NCBI GenBank assembly: GCA_046349875.1
Contig: JAXMBN010000018.1
Location: 1 to 64,000, forward strand
DNA: 64,000 bases
From: JAXMBN01 sp046349875
Lineage (GTDB): Bacteria; Planctomycetota; Planctomycetia; Pirellulales; Pirellulaceae
Direction: 5' to 3'
Shown: positions 1 to 9,132 of the stretch, one piece after another
How positions within the stretch are numbered: position 1 is the stretch's first letter
Layout: each line of letters opens with the position of its first letter
Notes under the pieces: generated by a model
Database searches by the model: none
What the model was told of the DNA's origin: nothing
Seen by the model: the letters and a program-made list of their open reading frames with translations, nothing else
Made by a program: the position numbers and the translations under genes

Positions 1-3000
1 CACCTCGCGTTGCGCGATGGGGAATCTTTCTCGGCATCGTGGCTCTATGGATGACGATTCCTTGGGCGTTCCATCGATGGGTTTGGAAGCATCGTCATTT
101 GGATCAACTCGCCAAGTTGTTGCGGAAGCGAGAGCCGAGTATCGGTGACCAACTCTTGGGTGTGATTGAGTTGGCGGAGAGCGATCAGGAGCAAGCTCGA
201 TCGCGCGCGCTTTGCGCGGCAGCGATGCGCCAGGTAGCCGAAGCCGCATCGACCAAAGATCTTGCAGCAGCATCCCCACTATCACGACATCGCACATGGG
301 GCATGTTGGCTGCGGCAGTGGCTGTCTTGAGCGGTTTGAGTTTGATCGTCGTCCCTTCGGCGACTCGCAATGCCTGGGCTCGCTTGATGGCTCCCTGGAT
401 GGAGACTCCACGCTATACCTTTACCACTCTGGAGTCGATTCCAGACCGCATCGTTGTTCCGCACGGTGAACCTCACGACTTCACCATTCAGTTAACGCAG
501 AACTCTTCCTGGAAGCCTGCAGCAGCATCGGGCAAGTTACCCTTTCACGACCCGATTCAGGCATCGAATCAATCCGATCGCTATGCGCTACCACTGCCCG
601 CATTGACCGAAGAAACACCGATGCAAGTGCAAGTGGGAGATTACTACAAAACGGTTTGGATCGAACCAAGCTTGCGTCCGGAATTGTCATCGGTCGACGC
701 GACCGTCAAGCTTCCTGAATACTTGCAGTTGCCTGAACCTCAGCAACGCGATGCGCGGAGCGGTACGTTGACGGTCGTGGCAGGTTCGAGCGCTACCTTG
801 CAAGCAACGGCTAGTCGCGAATTGACCTCGGCGACGGTCGATGGCCAGCCTGCATCTGTCGAGAAGAATACGATTGCAGTTCCTGCACAAGCGGTTCCCA
901 TCGATGGCAAACAATTGGTTGTCGAATGGAAAGATGCCAATCTGCTTGCAGGTCGTGAGCCCTTCAAAATTCTTTTGCAAGGCAAACCTGATGAAGCTCC
1001 TTCGGTCAAGTGCGAAGGTCTTCCTCGACAAGCCGTTGTGCTCCATACCGAACAACTCAATTTCACACTCTTTGCGGGAGATGACTTCGGAGTCAAGCGA
1101 GCAGGAATTGAATGGCGAGGCCTCGACGATCGCTTAGTGGAAAAGGTCGCGGAAGGCGATCGCGTTCTTTCAGCGGGTGGTCCCGATCAGGCAGCCATGC
1201 AATTACAAGCCGTGTTCTGTGCCAAGGACGTCGGCATTGAACCGCAGCCGATCGAGATCCGCGTGTGGGTCGAAGACTATATGCCCGAACGGGAACGAAT
1301 CTATTCGCTTCCTTATTTGCTCTATGTTCTCTCACCCGATCAGCATGCTATTTGGATGACCGAGCAACTTAGCAAATGGCATCGCCAATCGCTCGATATT
1401 CGCGATCGCGAAATGCAATTGCACGAAATGAATAAGCAATTGCGCGACATGACGCAAAAGGAGTTAGACGATCCGGAAACTCGTCGTCAATTGGAATCGC
1501 AAGCTGCAGCCGAAGCCAACAATGGTCGACGTTTGACGCAGCTTTCCAAGATGGGAGAAGAATTGATTCGCCAAGCCTCTCGCAATCCAGAGATGGGCGT
1601 TGGTCATTTGGAGCAGTGGGCCGAAATGTTGCAGGTGCTCAATGATATCTCCAACAACCGCATGCCCAGTGTCGAAGATTTGCTCAAGCAAGCCTCTAAA
1701 GCCAACCTAGCCAATGGCAAGCCACCCAAGCCACAAGGTCCTTCTGTAGGCAAGATTCGCGATACGGCTTCGACTCAAGGCAAGGAAGAGAGCCCCGAAG
1801 AATTCAAGCCCGAAGACGAAAACAAGAAGCCACTGCCTGCTATCGTCGACAAAGAATCTTCGCAGCAGCCGCTCGAGAATGATCCAGAATCCGAAGAACA
1901 AAAGAAGAAGAAAAAGGAAAGCAACGGTCGCCTTACACTTCCTAATACAACCATCGCCAGCAAGATGCCAAAGCAGGACGAAGAAGAAGAGAAAGAATCA
2001 GAAGCCAAGCCTGCGGTGGATGAGGCTGTCAAGCAACAAGCCGATATCTTGGCCGAGTTTGAAAAGATCGCTGATGAACTCAATGGCGTATTGGCCAATC
2101 TCGAAGGAAGCACCATCGTCAAACGACTGAAAGCTGCTTCGCGCGAGCAGTTGCAAGTGGCGGGTAAGATGAGCGAACGGATCGACAAGTTCTTTGGTCA
2201 ATCCAAACTTCTTCAAGAGCCTGAGAAAGAAGCATTGGCATCGTTGTCCGAAGTGGAAACCAAGAGCGTCCAAACGATCTCCTACATCATGGATGATATT
2301 CAGGCATATTTTGAGCGTCGTCGCATGAACCAATTCAAGATCGTGCTCGATGAGATGCGCGAAACCGATGTTCTTTCAGCATTGCGTCAATTGGGCGATG
2401 AAATTCCTAAAGAGCAAGGAATGTCGATTGCCCAATGCGAATTTTGGTCCGATACGCTCGATCGTTGGGCCGATGATTTGGTAGACCCAGCCGCCAAGGG
2501 ACAATGCCCTGGAGGAAAGTCTAAGGATAGTCTTCCTCCGAGTATCATCTTGGAAGTGCTGCAAGTGCTTGAAGCCGAAATGAATCTTCGCGAGGAGACT
2601 CGTGTGGCCGAACAAGCCAAGAATGCCGTCACTGCGGAAGAGCATCAGGGTGTCGGAACGCAATTGTCAGGTAAACAGAAAGAGCTTCAAGATCGCATCG
2701 AAAAGGTCTTGGAGAAGATCATAGAGTTGCCAGAATCGGAAGAGCATTTTGGCCAAGAGATCGAAATGCTGACCGATGTCGAGATCGCGATGACGGAAGC
2801 CAGTGTGATACTCAGTCGTCCCGACACGAGTGCACCTGCCATTGCAGCGGAAACCGAAGTGATTGAACTGTTGCTCAAGTCGAAACGCATCAATCCCAAG
2901 GGTGGCGGAGGAGGTGGCACGTCCCCCGGTGGCGGTGGTAAGGGAGATACTACCGATTCAGCTTTGGCATTGGTGGGCTCTGGCATGAATGAGAAAGAGC

Positions 3001-3116
3001 ACCGTGAACGACGTGAGATACAACAATCTACGGGCGAGCAAGGTGCAGCGCTGCCTGAGGAATTTCGCGCGGGTCTCGATGAGTATTTCAGTCGTCTGGA
3101 TTCTTCCTCGCAATAA
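1..3116 (+). CDS. DUF4175-like large membrane protein, 5'-partial
   Basis: The frame is open from the first bases of the window, so the gene almost certainly begins upstream; a GTG at 39 is only the first possible internal start. Numbering from that GTG, one hydrophobic segment lies at the very N-terminus and a second at about residues 88-105. An extracytoplasmic beta-rich region follows to about residue 430. After it comes a long charged helical region with many Q, E and K, an acidic/lysine linker near 560-660, and a second helical region. A Gly-rich tract (nt 2899-2943) sits near the C-terminus. This architecture resembles the DUF4175-like proteins that planctomycetes carry next to MoxR/BatA-type genes. 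Its biochemical role is unknown. The genes to 9.07 kb follow on the same strand with small gaps, so it probably heads or joins an envelope operon. Confidence 0.75.
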   Translation, partial: PRVARWGIFLGIVALWMTIPWAFHRWVWKHRHLDQLAKLLRKREPSIGDQLLGVIELAESDQEQARSRALCAAAMRQVAEAASTKDLAAASPLSRHRTWGMLAAAVAVLSGLSLIVVPSATRNAWARLMAPWMETPRYTFTTLESIPDRIVVPHGEPHDFTIQLTQNSSWKPAAASGKLPFHDPIQASNQSDRYALPLPALTEETPMQVQVGDYYKTVWIEPSLRPELSSVDATVKLPEYLQLPEPQQRDARSGTLTVVAGSSATLQATASRELTSATVDGQPASVEKNTIAVPAQAVPIDGKQLVVEWKDANLLAGREPFKILLQGKPDEAPSVKCEGLPRQAVVLHTEQLNFTLFAGDDFGVKRAGIEWRGLDDRLVEKVAEGDRVLSAGGPDQAAMQLQAVFCAKDVGIEPQPIEIRVWVEDYMPERERIYSLPYLLYVLSPDQHAIWMTEQLSKWHRQSLDIRDREMQLHEMNKQLRDMTQKELDDPETRRQLESQAAAEANNGRRLTQLSKMGEELIRQASRNPEMGVGHLEQWAEMLQVLNDISNNRMPSVEDLLKQASKANLANGKPPKPQGPSVGKIRDTASTQGKEESPEEFKPEDENKKPLPAIVDKESSQQPLENDPESEEQKKKKKESNGRLTLPNTTIASKMPKQDEEEEKESEAKPAVDEAVKQQADILAEFEKIADELNGVLANLEGSTIVKRLKAASREQLQVAGKMSERIDKFFGQSKLLQEPEKEALASLSEVETKSVQTISYIMDDIQAYFERRRMNQFKIVLDEMRETDVLSALRQLGDEIPKEQGMSIAQCEFWSDTLDRWADDLVDPAAKGQCPGGKSKDSLPPSIILEVLQVLEAEMNLREETRVAEQAKNAVTAEEHQGVGTQLSGKQKELQDRIEKVLEKIIELPESEEHFGQEIEMLTDVEIAMTEASVILSRPDTSAPAIAAETEVIELLLKSKRINPKGGGGGGTSPGGGGKGDTTDSALALVGSGMNEKEHRERREIQQSTGEQGAALPEEFRAGLDEYFSRLDSSSQ

Positions 3117-3167
3117 GTCACGATGGAAGCGTGCCGCCGATCGGCTTGCGGATCAAGGGAACGTGCG

Positions 3168-3878
3168 ATGCAAAAGTATTTTTTAGCGATCGCGTTCCTT
3201 GGTTGCTGGATGTCGGCCCCGATTCCGCTTGCTGCTTTTCAGAATGAGATTCAGCAAGTCAGGCAAATTCAAGATGCTGAGCAAGGCACGATCGCGTCGT
3301 TATCGGTCCGCTCGGATGCCGAATGGAAATTCTTCTGCAAGGTGGCGGCGCTCGATGAAAAGCAACAAGCCTTTGCAAAAGAGCTCGATCGACGGTGGGT
3401 GATTCGTAACCTGCAAAAGGTTGCGCCTGAGATGCTTCTTGGAGCCGACGCGGCGAAACAAGCAGCCGCACGAGGGCCTAGCACCCAAGTCTCCTTGCCC
3501 ACGCGATGGGATTCACTCTTCTATTTTCAAAACGCAATTTTGCAGACCTTTGAATCGGAATTAACGGCCGAACAAACTCAAAGGTATAAAGCCGAGATGA
3601 AGGCTCGCAAGGAGTTTCAAGAAGAAGCGAATCTCGAAGGGATCCTCTTCGCGTTGGAACGGAACATTCCGTTGACGAAGGCACAAAGAGAAGCGACCAG
3701 GAACGAACTGATTCGTAGTGGAGGAGCGACTATGGATCCGTTATCCATTTTATCGCAGCCCAATTTTGTTCCTCCCTTATCGAACACGTTTTTAGTAGAG
3801 AACTTCGACCAAAAACAGATTGAACACTATCAGTCTTTGATTCAAGTGATCCCGTCGGAGCGAGGGTTACGTCGATGA
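3168..3878 (+). CDS. Small exported protein of unknown function
   Basis: I do not recognise a named family. The start at 3168 is preferred over the in-frame ATG at 3123 because it gives a clean signal peptide (MQKYFLAIAFLGCW, cleavage near an A-A-F) and is preceded by a purine-rich AAGGGAAC. The mature part is about 210 residues, predicted mostly helical, rich in Q, E and K, with no cysteine pair or catalytic motif visible. The stop overlaps the next start by four bases (ATGA), so the two are translationally coupled. Both have the same general build (signal peptide plus charged helices), reminiscent of LTXXQ/Spy-like periplasmic proteins, but that similarity is only by composition. Confidence 0.7.
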   Translation: MQKYFLAIAFLGCWMSAPIPLAAFQNEIQQVRQIQDAEQGTIASLSVRSDAEWKFFCKVAALDEKQQAFAKELDRRWVIRNLQKVAPEMLLGADAAKQAAARGPSTQVSLPTRWDSLFYFQNAILQTFESELTAEQTQRYKAEMKARKEFQEEANLEGILFALERNIPLTKAQREATRNELIRSGGATMDPLSILSQPNFVPPLSNTFLVENFDQKQIEHYQSLIQVIPSERGLRR

Positions 3879-4681
3879 AAAGTCTGCAAGCAAGAATGCG
3901 CTGGAGGATTCATCCATCTGCAATAGGGTTGCTGGCAGCAGTATGTTGGTTTGCAGTTCCGGCATGCCACACGATGGCACGTCCTGTCATCCTGCAAGAG
4001 TTTGATGAGAGCAACTTTGAGCTCTGGGCGTATGGCGGGCTTTACGAAAAAGCGATGCGAGAAAAATTTCGCTCGCAGGCAGAGATTGAAATCCGGAAGC
4101 TCAACGAACTTGTAGACCTTTCAGAGTCCCAGAGAGATCGTATTCGAATCGCAGGTGAAGGGGATATCGCTCGATTCTTTCGAACGGTAGAGCGATCCAA
4201 ACAAGCCGCGAAAGTGGAGTCGAAAGGCCAAAACACAGTGGAGATTCTTCGCAAGCATGTGGGACCGATTCAACAGTTGGTATCCAAAGGAATTTTCGAC
4301 GATCAATCGTTGCTCAAGAAGGTCAGCGAGCAAGTGTTGACTGATGAACAGCGAATGAATCTCCAATCCAAGCGACAAGACGAAGTCAAAACGCAGTTAG
4401 CACTTTACATCAAGCTTCGGCTGGCCAAACTCGATCAACAGATCCCCTTCACCATCGATCAGCGCAAGCAGCTCATGGCCCTTATTCAGGGTCGGTGCGA
4501 GAAGGCTACGATTCCAGTGGAATGTTACAAGGGGATAGCCGAGTTTGCGCTGGATAGCACCACCGACGAGGTATTGCTGAAGATCTTGGATCGCGAACAG
4601 CTGGCAGAATTGCGAAAAGTGCTTGAATCCACCCGGAATTTTCGAAATGCTGCGGCTCCGATAGGGTGGAAGCTAGACTAG
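3875..4681 (+). CDS. Exported helical protein of unknown function
   Basis: The gene overlaps the previous one by four bases. The N-terminus has positive residues, then a hydrophobic stretch (IGLLAAVCWFAVPAC), consistent with an uncleaved anchor or a signal peptide; the Cys is not in a convincing lipobox. The rest (about 220 residues) is charged and helical, with repeated phrases of the form L-x-x-L-V-D-L-S-E-S-Q-R and L-T-D-E-Q-R, as in proteins whose helices carry LTxxQ-type motifs. That suggests a periplasmic binding or scaffold role, but it is inference. No enzyme motif is visible. Its place between the DUF4175-like protein and the prenyltransferase-fold protein suggests one operon. Confidence 0.7.
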   Translation: MKSLQARMRWRIHPSAIGLLAAVCWFAVPACHTMARPVILQEFDESNFELWAYGGLYEKAMREKFRSQAEIEIRKLNELVDLSESQRDRIRIAGEGDIARFFRTVERSKQAAKVESKGQNTVEILRKHVGPIQQLVSKGIFDDQSLLKKVSEQVLTDEQRMNLQSKRQDEVKTQLALYIKLRLAKLDQQIPFTIDQRKQLMALIQGRCEKATIPVECYKGIAEFALDSTTDEVLLKILDREQLAELRKVLESTRNFRNAAAPIGWKLD

Positions 4682-4725
4682 GATAGAAAGATTGCGAACC
4701 GATTTGCCAATCCATGAGATAGGAA

Positions 4726-5802
4726 ATGCAGATGTTAGATAACGTACCAAGATCGATACTCACGCGGGCTTCCGTGTGGATTGGCTTGGCGATCGCTTGG
4801 CTGGGTTGTGCAACCCTTCACGCGCAGCTTCCAGAGGCCTCTTCGGGCGATGTGATACCGCGCGACGTTCGCGAGATGTACGATCGTGGACTCCAGTATT
4901 TGGCCAAGACACAAGAAGAATCGGGATCGTGGAGCAAAGGTAGCGAAAGCGGTGGAGGATCGACTGGCTTGGCTCTGATGGCCTTCCTGGCTTCTGGCGA
5001 AGACCCGAATTTTGGATTGTACAGCTCGGCCGTTAAACGTGGCTTACGAAGTATTATCCTCTCGCAAAATCCAGAGACCGGATACATCGGCAATAGTATG
5101 TACCACCATGGATTTGCGACACTGGCGTTGGCCGAAGCCTATGGATCGGTGGATGATCGCAATCTATGGGAAGGCAAGCAAGGGGATAAACGGCAGCGAT
5201 CGATTGGAGAAGCATTGGAGCTCGCCGTTCGTTGTGCAGTGACATCGCAAAAGAAGAATCCCTATGGAGGTTGGCGATACGGCCCTGATGCTCGCGATGC
5301 CGATACTTCAGTGAGTGGCGCTGTCTTGATGGGGCTATTGGCTGCTCGCAATGCTGGGATCGAAGTTCCCGATGAATCAATTGATAAAGCGATTTCCTAT
5401 TTCAGTTCGATGACGAGTCCTGGTGGTACCGTAGGATACACGGGCGGGTTCGATGGCTTTGGCGAATCGATCGCGCGATCCTCTATCGCGACCTTGGTCT
5501 TTGCTATCTCGAAACGCAAGGACCTCAAACAATTCAAATCGGCCCTGAAGTATATTTCGGATCAACTCGAAGGGACGCCTTCCAACTGGCCCGAATATGC
5601 AAGGTACTACCAAGCACAGGCGTTCTTTCAAGGTGACGTGGACGCTTGGAAGCGATGGAATACTCAAACCATTCGCCAGCTCAAATCCATGCAGCAGGAA
5701 GATGGCAGCTTTACAGGGCAATTGGGACCCACCACCAACACGTCGATGGCGCTACTAGCCTTAGCGCTCAATTATCGATTCTTGCCGATTTACGAACGCT
5801 AA
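4726..5802 (+). CDS. Exported prenyltransferase/squalene-cyclase-fold repeat protein
   Basis: The 358-residue product has a signal peptide (hydrophobic run WIGLAIAWLGCATLHAQ) followed by alpha/alpha-barrel repeats. Each repeat pairs helices with a Q-x-x-x-G-S-W or G-G-W-R-Y type turn (for example QEESGSWSKG near residue 64, NPYGGWRYGP near 182, QQEDGSFTGQ near 325). This is the repeat signature of the prenyltransferase and squalene oxidase repeat families. The DxDD catalytic motif of class II cyclases is not seen; a DAD is present after the second repeat, so enzymatic activity is doubtful. Planctomycetes place such proteins in operons with MoxR, vWA and DUF4175-like genes, which fits the neighbours here. 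Two ATGs (4726, 4732) could serve as start. Confidence 0.8.
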   Translation: MQMLDNVPRSILTRASVWIGLAIAWLGCATLHAQLPEASSGDVIPRDVREMYDRGLQYLAKTQEESGSWSKGSESGGGSTGLALMAFLASGEDPNFGLYSSAVKRGLRSIILSQNPETGYIGNSMYHHGFATLALAEAYGSVDDRNLWEGKQGDKRQRSIGEALELAVRCAVTSQKKNPYGGWRYGPDARDADTSVSGAVLMGLLAARNAGIEVPDESIDKAISYFSSMTSPGGTVGYTGGFDGFGESIARSSIATLVFAISKRKDLKQFKSALKYISDQLEGTPSNWPEYARYYQAQAFFQGDVDAWKRWNTQTIRQLKSMQQEDGSFTGQLGPTTNTSMALLALALNYRFLPIYER

Positions 5803-5807
5803 AAAGA

Positions 5808-8800
5808 ATGACGAGAAAACCAATCGTGATGGATGTGATCATGCAAGGCCAAAAGTCCTCGAGGCGTTGGTCGATCGCGAAGGCTTTGGCAATCGGAATC
5901 GGAGTGGGATGCTTTCAGGTGCAAGCGCAAGAGGGAGCGAAGCCAATGCCACCCCGCGTCGATGGCCCGACACCTGTGGCTCTCGATCGATCCAATCAGG
6001 CCGTTCTCCCAGCATCACAGGCGGGTCGATTGCGATTGAAGAATGGCGATTACATCGACGGTGAAATGACCGACTCCAACGAAGCTGGCATGTTGGGATG
6101 GAAGAACCCCAACCTTGTGGAAAGGATGTTGGTGCCGATCCAATCGGTTCGTTCGGTCGATACACCACCCACGCCAGAGCAGGTCGTTTCTAAAGGTCGA
6201 TTCTTAATTCAGACGCATGGCGGGGATCGATTCTGGGGTGACCTGAAGGAATGGAGCCCTGAGCGGATACGAATCGAGTCAAGCGTCTTAGGTGAGATAC
6301 CTTTAAAGCCCGGGCAGATTCGACATCTTCGCGCATGGGGAATGAATCCAGAGGTACTCTACCAAGGCCCCCGCACCATGCAGGAATGGGAAGTCTTGGA
6401 TAACTCCTTCAAGTGGACCATTGAATCGGGAGCATTGGTCAGCAACGACAATGGAGCGAAGGTACGTGGCTCCGTGAATCTTGCTGCGCGGGTCCAGATA
6501 GATCTTCGCATTTCGTGGAATCGACAACCGAATTTTTTGTTCGCGATGGGGGTTGCGCCGGATCAAACCAAATCGGGAAGCGCTTTCTCATTGGAAGTTT
6601 GGGAAGACAAACTTGCGATTGTCAGAGATATCGGTGCAAAATCGGACGCGCAATATTTGGAACCGCTCGATTCCAAAAAGGCCTTCGTCGAGTTGACCGT
6701 TTTTCTCGATCAAACCGCCGGCCGAGCCATTGTTTATTCGGACCGTGGCAAGCAGTTAGCCGATATGACGCTCGCCGTCGACAATCCCAAAGTATTTCCC
6801 TGTGTCTTGCTTGAAAACTATGGTCGCGAGTTGCGATTGGATGCTCTTCGCGTCCAACCTTGGAATGATCAACTTCCCAGTGAACGATTGGCAACAAAAG
6901 AGAAATCGGAAAAGGACAAAGCCAAGAACGATAAAAGCGACGCGACCTTATCGGACTTCTTGATGACCAAAGATGGAAAGATCTTGCGTGGTCGCGCCAT
7001 GCGGGTTGATGCGAATCAAATACAGTTCCGCGAAGACGAAGGAGGAATGCAAAACATTCCGCTCGACCATCTCGAAGAACTGATGCAATCACCTCTCGCA
7101 CTTACCGAAGATGAAAAGGCTCATTTGATCGAATCGGATCCCGTGATCGTCCGCGCAACCGCAAGGCTCAAAGATGCGGCCAACGAACCACTGGCTGATC
7201 GGGCATTGGTGGAATACGAAAAAGCTTGGCAAGAGTGGGCAAAGATCTTCAAGCAGTTTCCTGACATGATGGAAGACGATCGAGCGAAGCCTGTCGTCGA
7301 AGCGATTGAAAAGTATCGTGAAGTCTTGAAAGGAGATGTGCCGGTAACCTTTCCCCTAGCGAGGTTTTGGGACTATCGCAAAAAACTAGCCACCGGCAAA
7401 GTGGATGCGGAAACTCTTCAGTGGTTGTCTCAAGTGCGACGCGATGCTGCTGCGAGCGGTCAGAATTCGATGACGTATTCTTCGCGATCAAACGCGAATC
7501 GATACAGCACGTGGAAGTCGTGTCAAAATGGAATACTCACTATCGAGCCCGATTCGGGTATGGGGGATATCGACATCGCCGTCAATCGTTTGACGGCGGT
7601 GAGAGGATCGTCTTCCGAGTACGCTCTTCCGAAGCAAGAGGTGAACCGTGAGGGTGTATTGTTGATAGAGGGCATGCAATTAAGCGGCACCTTTGCGACA
7701 TCGCCAGAAGTTGATCATGGAACGTGTTTGGCGTGGCTTCCTCGCGCGGGAGGCAATGCCATTCGGTTGCTCGCCTCCGCGAAAGGAAGAATTGATTTTC
7801 GTCGCGCTGATCAAAGAACAGCCGTCGCTCCCGCAACCAGCAATGTACAGGTGCGCGTGATCCAAAATCGGCAGACCCAAGTCAATACACTTCCCAATAT
7901 CAAGAAGATCACCAGTCCCAACATCACGTTGCGGTCAGGCGACCTTCTTGAAGCGGAAGTGACCTCCATCGATGCCAAGGGAATTCACTTTACATCGAAA
8001 TCGACGACGACCACTTTCATTCCTCATGAACAAGTGCAATCGGTCGAGATGCGGCGCAGTTTGAGGGATCGCACGCAGGCCGTACAAAAGATGGAACGAT
8101 TGCTGACGGTGCCGCGTACCAAGAAGAATGATCCACCGACTCACTTGATCTCTTCCATCGATGGGGACTTCCTCCGTGGTCGCGTGCTTCGCATGGATAA
8201 GAAGTCGATCGTGATGGAGGTCAAGTTTCAAGAAGTGCAGATTCCGGCAGAGAACATATCGCAGATCGTTTGGTTGCATGATCGCAATTGGCAAGATGAG
8301 AAGTCGAAGTCGGAGGCCGATCGTGAACCAGAAGTGCAAAGTGATGCTGGATTTCAAGTTCACGCGGTCGAGCGATCCGGTTGGAGATTAACCTTTGCGC
8401 CGACACGGTTAGACGAGGAATTGTTGCATGGACAGAGCGCCCTCTTAGGGCCTTGTAGCGTGGGACTCGGTAAGATCGATTTGCTTCTCTTCGGCATCGA
8501 TATCGATGCCAGAGCTCGCGAGTTGGCCACCAACCCGTGGTTGCTCTCTTTAGCGAAACTCCCCAAGGTCTATGAAGAAGAGGATGGGGAAGGCGATGAT
8601 TCCTCGGCAGGTACGACGTCGTCGTTGGTGGGTAAACCGGCTCAGCGGATCGATGCCGAGGGACTGGATGGAACACCGTTTCGTCTTAGCGATCTCAAAG
8701 GCAAAGTCGTCGTGCTGGATTTTTGGGCGAGTTTGGTGTGGACCCTGTATAAAGACGATGCCTGTCGTCGATGCAACGATCCCGTGATCTCAACAATTCC

Positions 8801-8816
8801 GATGTGGAATTGGTAG
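5808..8816 (+). CDS. Exported multi-barrel protein with C-terminal thioredoxin (TlpA-like) domain; C-terminus frameshifted
   Basis: The open frame extends upstream to 5646, but 5808 is the first ATG after the previous stop; ATGs at 5829 and 5841 are also possible. A hydrophobic segment (AIGIGVGCF) acts as signal peptide. The mature protein has at least four small beta-barrel-like modules that share the pattern [KDS]-x-G-D/K-x-[IL]-x-[AG]-x-V/M...I-P-x-x-x-[IV] (near nt 6030, 6960, 7930 and 8155). A LamG-like beta-sandwich lies between the first and second (about nt 6370-6860). At the C-terminus a TlpA/AhpC-TSA fold begins (GKVVVLDFWAS), but the frame breaks just before its CxxC. This ORF then ends with about 28 unrelated residues at 8816. 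The remainder is described in the next entry. The likely role is periplasmic thiol redox; the barrel function is unknown. Confidence 0.75.
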   Translation: MTRKPIVMDVIMQGQKSSRRWSIAKALAIGIGVGCFQVQAQEGAKPMPPRVDGPTPVALDRSNQAVLPASQAGRLRLKNGDYIDGEMTDSNEAGMLGWKNPNLVERMLVPIQSVRSVDTPPTPEQVVSKGRFLIQTHGGDRFWGDLKEWSPERIRIESSVLGEIPLKPGQIRHLRAWGMNPEVLYQGPRTMQEWEVLDNSFKWTIESGALVSNDNGAKVRGSVNLAARVQIDLRISWNRQPNFLFAMGVAPDQTKSGSAFSLEVWEDKLAIVRDIGAKSDAQYLEPLDSKKAFVELTVFLDQTAGRAIVYSDRGKQLADMTLAVDNPKVFPCVLLENYGRELRLDALRVQPWNDQLPSERLATKEKSEKDKAKNDKSDATLSDFLMTKDGKILRGRAMRVDANQIQFREDEGGMQNIPLDHLEELMQSPLALTEDEKAHLIESDPVIVRATARLKDAANEPLADRALVEYEKAWQEWAKIFKQFPDMMEDDRAKPVVEAIEKYREVLKGDVPVTFPLARFWDYRKKLATGKVDAETLQWLSQVRRDAAASGQNSMTYSSRSNANRYSTWKSCQNGILTIEPDSGMGDIDIAVNRLTAVRGSSSEYALPKQEVNREGVLLIEGMQLSGTFATSPEVDHGTCLAWLPRAGGNAIRLLASAKGRIDFRRADQRTAVAPATSNVQVRVIQNRQTQVNTLPNIKKITSPNITLRSGDLLEAEVTSIDAKGIHFTSKSTTTTFIPHEQVQSVEMRRSLRDRTQAVQKMERLLTVPRTKKNDPPTHLISSIDGDFLRGRVLRMDKKSIVMEVKFQEVQIPAENISQIVWLHDRNWQDEKSKSEADREPEVQSDAGFQVHAVERSGWRLTFAPTRLDEELLHGQSALLGPCSVGLGKIDLLLFGIDIDARARELATNPWLLSLAKLPKVYEEEDGEGDDSSAGTTSSLVGKPAQRIDAEGLDGTPFRLSDLKGKVVVLDFWASLVWTLYKDDACRRCNDPVISTIPMWNW

Positions 8817-9068
8817 CGGTCAATCTGCTGGAAGAACCTGCAGATCGAGTACGGGCCGCAATGGAACGGCTCAAATTGAAACGCGTCGTGCTTGATTCAG
8901 ATGGTATTGCCGCCAAACGATATCAAGGCCAATGCCATTCCCGAAACGGTCATCATCGATCGTGAGGGAGTCGTTCGCTATGTTTTTGTGGGTGGTGGCC
9001 CCAAGTTCCAAGAAGCAGTTTCGATCTGCCTTGGAAAAGGTGTTACCAAGGTTCAACTAATCACGTGA
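8731..9068 (+). pseudogene. Frameshifted C-terminal half of the TlpA-like domain
   Basis: Reading onward from the previous gene in shifted frames restores a thioredoxin domain. The frame at 8731 gives VWCGPCIKTMPVVDATIP; the frame from about 8783 gives DLNNSDVELVAVNLLEE; the frame at 8928 gives ANAIPETVIIDREGVV and ends at the TGA at 9066-9068. Each junction is explained by one extra base in a short run: TT read as TTT near 8731-8733 (A-S-W-C-G-P-C), CC as CCC near 8781-8783 and G as GG near 8927. The three insertions sum to one codon, so the last segment is back in the original frame. Redox Cys pair C-G-P-C and the cis-Pro region I-P-E-T are intact after correction. Either sequencing error or recent inactivation. 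Confidence 0.8.
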
Positions 9069-9132
9069 TGAAAGCGGCGATCCATATCGGGTAGAGTGCG
9101 TTTAGCATGAACGCCCGAAGGACCAGCAAGCT

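Noticed and set aside
687..1096. Long antisense frames opposite the first gene and many others like them
   Set aside because: They mirror the codon structure of the real gene and have no start context or family motifs.
8725..8935. Programmed ribosomal frameshifting in the TlpA-like domain
   Set aside because: There are three separate shifts, no heptameric slippery sequence or downstream stem was seen, and each is explained by one extra base.
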